NCBI GenBank assembly: GCA_016296205.1
Contig: JAEDJS010000026.1
Span: 1-27,816 of the forward strand
DNA: 27,816 nt
Source: Treponema sp.
GTDB lineage: Bacteria > Spirochaetota > Spirochaetia > Treponematales > Treponemataceae
Direction: 5' to 3'
Shown: one piece after another, positions 23,481-27,816 of the stretch
Layout: each line of letters starts with the position of its first letter
How positions within the stretch are numbered: position 1 is the first letter of the stretch
Translations under genes and position numbers: made by a program
Notes under the pieces: model-generated
Databases searched by the model: none
Told to the model about the DNA's origin: nothing
What the model saw: only the letters and a program-made list of their open reading frames with translations

Positions 23481-24134
23481 TTAATCCACAAGTTTCTTTT
23501 TATTCCATGGCTGAGTAAGTTTTAAAGGATCGCTGGAACAAATTGATTTAGCAAAAAGCTCATGTACCTGTGAAAAAACCTGACTCAGCGTAATCTGTTC
23601 ATCACTGGTAAAATTTCCAAGAACGTATCCTGCAATATCACCATGGGAAGGTTTTCCTATACCGAATCTAAGCCTGTAAAAATCAGCAGTTCCAAGATTA
23701 TCCTTTGTTGAACGCAATCCATTGTGACCACCTAATCCGCCGCCAAATTTAAAACCAACAGTTCCTAGAGGCAGTTCAATCTCATCATGAACAACAAGAA
23801 CTTCATCTGGTTTAAGTTTATAAAAACGGCAAAGTTCACCAATAGCATCTCCACTTAAATTCATATAAGTCTGAGGCTTAATAAAATAAATTTTAGGAGG
23901 AAATTCCTTTGGAAGAATCAAACTGCCATCATCACGTTTTTTTAATAAATTACAGTCTGCAAGCATTCCTGCAAATTTTTCAAAATCAAACTGAGCAAAT
24001 TCACTTTTAAACTTTGAAGAATAAGAAATTCTGTTTGCAAACGGAAGTGATTTTTCAAAAAGCCAGGCCGTATTGTGTCTGGTGTTTGCATACTCATGCC
24101 CATAGTTTCCAAGAAATGCAACAAGCTGAATCAT
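23481..24134 (-). CDS. pth: Peptidyl-tRNA hydrolase
   Basis: A 217-aa enzyme freeing tRNA from prematurely released peptidyl-tRNA. Active-site residues are intact: Asn10 (FLGNYG), His20 (NTRHNTAW), Asn92 (QTYMNLSG), Asp117 (VVHDEIELP) and Asn138 (GGGLGGHNGLRS). The length is slightly above the usual 190-200, with a short insertion around residues 60-80. It overlaps the SecB-like gene by 4 nt and is the last gene of the aroK-to-pth operon. Confidence 0.96.
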   Translation of the reverse strand: MIQLVAFLGNYGHEYANTRHNTAWLFEKSLPFANRISYSSKFKSEFAQFDFEKFAGMLADCNLLKKRDDGSLILPKEFPPKIYFIKPQTYMNLSGDAIGELCRFYKLKPDEVLVVHDEIELPLGTVGFKFGGGLGGHNGLRSTKDNLGTADFYRLRFGIGKPSHGDIAGYVLGNFTSDEQITLSQVFSQVHELFAKSICSSDPLKLTQPWNKKKLVD

Positions 24135-24532
24135 TTCTGCGCTCCACTACCTTCCTGGAACTGCTGCTTCAGAATATTAAGCATAACAGCCGGCGGCATA
24201 GGAGGAATACAGGCCTTGGTCAAGATAGAAATAACATCATTTGCAAGAACGCCCATCATCTGCCGCATAATCGCTTTTGCTACAATATTTGGTTCCATAA
24301 TATCATCCTGGTCAAATTCAACAGGCACAATATATGTTTCTTCGAAAGTCCCGATTTTTTCTACAATGTCATGGCTTGAAATTTCCAGTCCCAGATGCAG
24401 ACGAACAGTAGTATGCAAATTCTGAATGGGCGCAACGGAACTATTCAAATTGAATTTATGATCTACAGCACCTTCAGGATGTTTAATAAGATTAAAGCTT
24501 GAATTAACAACAAAAAAATTCTGCATATTCAT
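24131..24532 (-). CDS. Putative SecB-like export chaperone
   Basis: A 133-aa soluble protein with a strand-rich first part (about 1-75: FKxNL-type and TTVRLHLGLEISSH strands). A long helix (about 83-107, IVAKAIMRQMMGVLANDVIS) follows, then Pro-rich CIPPMPPAVMLNILKQQF. The order and the helix-Pro-hydrophobic ending resemble SecB, where YARE..I..MVSRG.FP.L.L is followed by a short helix. Identity is low and the canonical PNILFPYARE motif is absent, so this is a structural guess. A strong AAGGTGG site 7 nt before the first ATG fixes the start. It lies 15 nt after the DUF4956 gene and overlaps pth. Confidence 0.45.
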   Translation of the reverse strand: MNMQNFFVVNSSFNLIKHPEGAVDHKFNLNSSVAPIQNLHTTVRLHLGLEISSHDIVEKIGTFEETYIVPVEFDQDDIMEPNIVAKAIMRQMMGVLANDVISILTKACIPPMPPAVMLNILKQQFQEGSGAQK

Positions 24533-24547
24533 ACAAATACCACCTTG

Positions 24548-25237
24548 TTACAGAGAAACTGTTTCTACACCTGCTGATTTACAAATTAAAACAGGAAGAT
24601 TTCCATTACGAGTTCTAAGTTCATCCATAAACTGTTTTTCTATATTTGCATCTTTAAGTTTGATTGAGTAAGTAAGTTGATACAAAGAACCCATATTTAT
24701 TGTTTTCATTGATTCGAGACTCCAGTTAAGTGTCCATTTATCAAGAATATCGTTAAAGGCATCAGAAAAATTCAGATCCTCAGGAACACTAATCTTAAGT
24801 GTTTTATTCAAACTGTTTTTCTTGCCAAAACCTGATAAAGTAAGCACAACAAATACAACACTCACAAACATTGAAAAAATCAAGCCGGCAAAATATTCTC
24901 CAATACCTACCATGAGACCAACAACCATAGCAAAACAAATATAAATAATGTCCTTTGAATCACCAGGAATAGACCTGAAACGGATTAAAGAAAAGGCACC
25001 AATAATTGCTACTGCTTTTTTAAGATCATCGCCAACAAAACTAATTAAAGCACTAACGATAATTGGCATCAAAACCAAAGTGAGTGCAAAACTTTCAGAA
25101 GTCTGTTTTTTACGATTGCACAAAATGTATGAAAGGCTCACGATAAAGCCAAACATCAAAGAAATAACACCTCTAAAGATGAATTCTCCGAATGAAATTG
25201 CAATGTGAACACTACCAAAATTAGACAAAAAATCCAT
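24548..25237 (-). CDS. DUF4956-type integral membrane protein
   Basis: 229 aa with about four membrane helices in the first 135 residues, containing the conserved-looking loop AFSLIRFRSIPGDSKDIIYI. A soluble alpha/beta domain follows (about 145-229). This matches DUF4956, often found beside VTC-domain genes. The ATG at 25235-25237 is chosen. AAGGGG lies 7 nt before it but only 1 nt before an ATG two codons upstream. It overlaps the VTC gene by 17 nt, a sign of tight coupling. The likely role is to form the membrane part of the polyphosphate-linked system; the mechanism is unknown. Confidence 0.85.
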   Translation of the reverse strand: MDFLSNFGSVHIAISFGEFIFRGVISLMFGFIVSLSYILCNRKKQTSESFALTLVLMPIIVSALISFVGDDLKKAVAIIGAFSLIRFRSIPGDSKDIIYICFAMVVGLMVGIGEYFAGLIFSMFVSVVFVVLTLSGFGKKNSLNKTLKISVPEDLNFSDAFNDILDKWTLNWSLESMKTINMGSLYQLTYSIKLKDANIEKQFMDELRTRNGNLPVLICKSAGVETVSL

Positions 25238-25958
25238 TTTCATTCCCCTTGTTCAATAAAAAATTATTAAACTCTGTACCATATTTTGAAAAACTAACAT
25301 GCTTTATATCCAGCTTGTTAATAATCTCTGCAAACCAGATTGGCATTGTATTGGAAATTTTTACTTCCATCAACCACTTGTCTCTAGGCAAAAGAAGATA
25401 ACCAAAAGCTCCATCTTCAAGATGCAAATCAAAACGTCTGCTTCTAATATTTGTATCTAAAGTAAGTCGAAAATTTTTATCTTCTTTAGAAAAATAAGCA
25501 AATCTATCATACCCAAGAAAAACCCTGGGAAAAATCGGATGAACTTTTAAAAAATATTTTAATTCCTCAAGAACCTGTTTGTTTTTTATTTTACTTTCAT
25601 CCTGAACTTGCTGTGTTTCTAAAAATTTGTATGCATCACCTAATTCAAAACTTGTGCGCCTTTTATTTACAAGACCTTTATATTTCTTTTTTATCTCAAC
25701 GTAAACATTATCATTTAAAGAAGGAACACCATAACCTCTCACCCTGAGTTTTTCCTTATACAAAGGTTTTTGGAGAGACGCAGTAATTAAATCATCTGTG
25801 TATGTATCATAATAAATATTATTAATAGAATAAGGCTTTCCACCAGCGTTAAAATCATCACAATCCATATAAGGCAAAATTGACTCAATAAGTTGATCTT
25901 TCTGAGCGGCAGAAAGCATGAATTTTAATTCATATCTGTTAAAAATTTCAATGGCCAT
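25221..25958 (-). CDS. VTC-domain protein (putative polyphosphate polymerase)
   Basis: 245 aa forming one VTC tunnel domain. Basic residues equivalent to the yeast Vtc4 active site appear in order: Arg8/Glu10/Lys12 (NRYELKF), Arg72 and Arg74 (KLRVRGYG), Glu88/Lys90 (VEIKKK), Arg152 (GYDRFAYF), Glu198/Lys200 (LMEVKI) and Lys225 (FSKYGTEF). All appear intact, so ATP-driven polyphosphate synthesis is plausible, though many bacterial VTC proteins are untested. No membrane segment is present; it probably docks on DUF4956, whose gene overlaps it. It lies 2 nt after the barrel gene. Confidence 0.87.
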   Translation of the reverse strand: MAIEIFNRYELKFMLSAAQKDQLIESILPYMDCDDFNAGGKPYSINNIYYDTYTDDLITASLQKPLYKEKLRVRGYGVPSLNDNVYVEIKKKYKGLVNKRRTSFELGDAYKFLETQQVQDESKIKNKQVLEELKYFLKVHPIFPRVFLGYDRFAYFSKEDKNFRLTLDTNIRSRRFDLHLEDGAFGYLLLPRDKWLMEVKISNTMPIWFAEIINKLDIKHVSFSKYGTEFNNFLLNKGNENGFFV

Positions 25959-25960
25959 TT

Positions 25961-27037
25961 TTAATTTTTTACCGTATATTTATATTTCCATGTTAAAGGA
26001 ATCCCAATTTTTTTTAAGCCGTTGTGATTAGCAGTCAAATGAATACCAGTTCCAAAAGTTCCAGCCCCTGTATCAATGGAATAATTAAAGCCTCCCTTAA
26101 GCTTAAACTTTGGATTCTCCCCATAAAAACCTGAATACGAGAAATTCAAATCGATTTTATTTATATTCAGAAAATTCCAGTCAATTCTTACTGCCCCAAG
26201 AAAAGGCAATCCTTTATTACTGGAATGTTCCACAAGATTCTGGAGATAATCTACCGACAAAACAATTCCACGTTGTATAATTTCATACCTTCCACTAAAA
26301 TCAAAGCGTAAAGTCTGATTATAATATAAATCCTTGTAAAAATATTCTTCTGAATCACCATAAACAATGCCAAAATTCAAATCCAAATCCGGTATAAAAT
26401 CTAATGATGAAAAAATCCCATAACCAACAGATTCATTTTGGTTAAAAACATCTGCAGCAATTGTAAATTTATTTTTTAATTTATATTCTGCACCAAAACG
26501 ATATTCAGCAGACAAAGTTTCAAAGGTTTCACTGGAATTGTTTAAGCTCACAAAAGCGCAAAATCCATTAAAATTTGCACCCAAATAAATTCCGCCTTCC
26601 ACAAGTTTTGCTCCGCAGGGAACTTCATCCAATGCGAAAAGTTCTCCACCTTTGGCAGAATACTTAGAAAAACAATAATTTCCAGCACCAGCTTCAATAA
26701 AATCAAAAGGCTTAAAAGAAACATATCCCCGTGGTCTAAAATAAAATCCACTATCAGAATCAACAAGATTATTTCTGTCAAAGCACAAAATTGAACTGTC
26801 TAAACGGATTCTTGAATTGATTTTTTTGCTCTTGTAATCAATCTGGAAGCGGTCATTCAAATAGAAATCTGAAGAAAATTTTCCATCCTGGTTATTTAAT
26901 TCAACTAATTCTTCAAGAAGACGATCATTATCTCCACCAAAAGTATTGGTAAAAACTAAACTGTCAAAATAGTCCGATTGTGCAAAAATATTAAATGCTG
27001 ATAATATTACTGGTAAGATTAATACTAATTTTTTCAT
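25961..27037 (-). CDS. Outer-membrane beta-barrel-like protein
   Basis: 358 aa with a clear signal peptide (about 1-20, LPVILSAFNIFAQS). The rest consists of alternating amphipathic strands rich in Tyr/Phe/Gly (GSGFYFRPRGYVSFKPF-like pattern, LNFGIVYGDSEEYFYKDLYY, KGGFNYSIDTGAGTFGTG). The C-terminus KYKYTVKN does not end in the usual aromatic residue. It resembles no porin I can name. It overlaps the aroK-like gene in ATGA and precedes VTC/DUF4956, so it may give the polyphosphate system an outer-membrane component. Confidence 0.7.
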   Translation of the reverse strand: MKKLVLILPVILSAFNIFAQSDYFDSLVFTNTFGGDNDRLLEELVELNNQDGKFSSDFYLNDRFQIDYKSKKINSRIRLDSSILCFDRNNLVDSDSGFYFRPRGYVSFKPFDFIEAGAGNYCFSKYSAKGGELFALDEVPCGAKLVEGGIYLGANFNGFCAFVSLNNSSETFETLSAEYRFGAEYKLKNKFTIAADVFNQNESVGYGIFSSLDFIPDLDLNFGIVYGDSEEYFYKDLYYNQTLRFDFSGRYEIIQRGIVLSVDYLQNLVEHSSNKGLPFLGAVRIDWNFLNINKIDLNFSYSGFYGENPKFKLKGGFNYSIDTGAGTFGTGIHLTANHNGLKKIGIPLTWKYKYTVKN

Positions 27038-27543
27038 GCTATTCCCCTTTTTTCAATTTCAAGAACAATTGCATCAACAGTATCTGCAACATTCAAACCA
27101 TCTTCATTAATAATTATATCTGCATATTTTTCATAAAGCACTTTACGTTCTTCAAAAATATCTTTAATAGTGGCACCTTGATTATGAACAACTCCACGGG
27201 CATCAAGATTACCTAACCTTTTATCTAAATTTTCAAAAGATGTCTGAAGATAAATTATAAGCCCTTTTTTCTTAAAATGAGTCATGGCTTTTTCGCTATA
27301 CACTGCACTTCCACCGGTAGCAATTACAGAATTTTTTGCATTAATACCGCAATTTACTTTTTCTTCGTAAGATTTAAATCCATCGTTGCCCATAGAACTA
27401 ATAAGCTGGGACAAACGTTTTGAACTCTTCTGCTGAATTACAAGGTCGCTATCCAAAAAATTCATATTCAATACTTTGGCAAGAATAACTCCAACGGTAC
27501 TCTTACCAACACCAGGCATACCGATTAAAACAATGTTCTTCAT
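27034..27543 (-). CDS. aroK: Shikimate kinase-like protein
   Basis: 169 aa, normal for shikimate kinase. The P-loop GMPGVGKST lies at 8-16, DSD at 31-33, ATGGSA with the Gly pair at 77-78, the lid Arg116 in DARGVV, and ERKVLYEKYAD with a late Arg. The substrate-contact FR motif reads GFKSYEE here, with Lys in place of Arg. The kinase fold is sure and shikimate specificity is likely but not certain. The ATG lies 8 nt from an extended -10 with only TTTTTTAT between, so there is no ribosome site and the mRNA is probably leaderless. It heads the operon that runs to pth; no other aromatic pathway gene is in the window. Confidence 0.85.
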   Translation of the reverse strand: MKNIVLIGMPGVGKSTVGVILAKVLNMNFLDSDLVIQQKSSKRLSQLISSMGNDGFKSYEEKVNCGINAKNSVIATGGSAVYSEKAMTHFKKKGLIIYLQTSFENLDKRLGNLDARGVVHNQGATIKDIFEERKVLYEKYADIIINEDGLNVADTVDAIVLEIEKRGIA

Positions 27544-27551
27544 ATAAAAAA

Positions 27552-27560
27552 ATTATAGCA
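27552..27560 (-). promoter_or_regulatory. Extended -10 promoter for the aroK-to-pth operon
   Basis: The minus strand reads TGCTATAAT, a TGn extension with a perfect TATAAT (27552-27557), eight bases before the ATG. The -35 region is only T-rich. Confidence 0.65.
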
Positions 27561-27621
27561 GATTTTTTAACAAATAAAAAGATAATACAACGATATTGAA
27601 AATTTTTTTTAAAATAAAATA

Positions 27622-27695
27622 TGGGACAGACAAGAGTTGAACTTGTGACCCCCGCCTTATCAGAGCGGTGCTCTAACCAACTGAGCTACTGTCCC
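27622..27695 (-). tRNA. tRNA-Ile (anticodon GAT)
   Basis: The acceptor GGGACAG pairs with CTGTCCC. The D-arm is AGCTCAGTTGGTTAGAGC. The anticodon loop CTGATAA reads GAT on a CCGCT/GGCGG stem. The T-arm contains GTTCAACTC. The discriminator is A, and CCA is not encoded. It lies about 80 nt downstream of the 5S gene on the same strand, not in the 16S-23S spacer. Confidence 0.95.
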
Positions 27696-27706
27696 TTATT
27701 AATTAA

Positions 27707-27735
27707 AATATAGCAACAATAAAAAAAACAATCAA
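27707..27735 (-). promoter_or_regulatory. Promoter for tRNA-Ile
   Basis: Minus strand TTGATT (27730-27735), 17-nt spacer ending TTGC, TATATT (27707-27712), with a TGC extension. It lies 11 nt before the tRNA, which suits separate transcription after the rRNA terminator. Confidence 0.6.
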
Positions 27736-27776
27736 GTGCAAAAAAGTAAAATATTTTTCATTTTAAATAAAAAAAA

Positions 27777-27816
27777 GCCGGCAGCTACCTACTTTCCCGC
27801 GAATGCAGTATCATCG
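27777..27816 (-). rRNA. rrf: 5S rRNA, 3' part (cut by window edge)
   Basis: Minus strand reads GATACTGCATTCGCGGGAAA, then GTAGGTAGCTGCCGGC, the conserved 3' third of bacterial 5S rRNA. Eight T residues follow (27769-27776), acting as the end signal. The gene continues beyond the right edge, so the rRNA operon is transcribed toward this window. Confidence 0.88.

Overview
The window looks like chromosome from a host-associated Treponema-like spirochaete (Spirochaetota). The base composition is AT-rich. The ATPase is of the V/A type rather than F type, with a one-hairpin proteolipid carrying a signal peptide. Lipoproteins have a permissive lipobox. Several proteins (a propeller plus degenerate M23 pair, a 364-aa helical protein, a short FGGY kinase, a 420-aa PRPP synthetase) look like spirochaete versions. 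The genus is inferred from protein character only; no database search was possible.

Layout, left to right. 1-315: intergenic array of palindromic REP-like doublets that runs into the end of a universal stress gene. 309-10132 (all minus): one long operon read from right to left, secG - PTS EIIA - V/A-ATPase stalk subunit (G-like) - C - I - K - F - E - A - B - D - uspA, starting from a near-consensus promoter at 10169-10197. 10248-12323 (minus): glycolytic pair pgk-tpiA. 12416-13024 (minus): stand-alone SpoT/Mesh1-type HD hydrolase. 13130-15844 (minus): valS. 15963-17938 (plus): the only plus-strand genes, an anchored beta-propeller-like protein overlapping a degenerate M23/LytM-like protein; the propeller gene is probably leaderless. 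17998-21084 (minus): prs - FGGY kinase - HAD phosphatase. 21234-22896 (minus): 364-aa helical unknown overlapping an XRE-cupin regulator. 22992-23411 (minus): small TPR lipoprotein with its own promoter. 23481-27543 (minus): aroK-like kinase - outer-membrane barrel - VTC polyphosphate polymerase - DUF4956 membrane protein - SecB-like protein - pth, tightly coupled. 27622-27816 (minus): tRNA-Ile(GAT) downstream of the 3' end of a 5S rRNA, so the window ends at the tail of an rRNA operon.

The genes are mostly housekeeping: ion-motive force (V/A-ATPase), protein export (SecG, perhaps the SecB-like protein), glycolysis, tRNA charging and recycling, and PRPP synthesis. The most interesting parts are the ATPase operon bracketed by an EIIA-type regulator and a universal stress protein, the envelope polyphosphate-type operon with a barrel and a SecB-like protein, two apparently leaderless genes, and the REP-like doublets, one of which supplies the stop codon of uspA. 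I see no CRISPR array, transposase, prophage or recognisable riboswitch. Promoters were found by eye from -35/-10 spacing and are untested. No gene-free stretch exceeds about 310 bases; the one near that size (1-308) is the repeat array.
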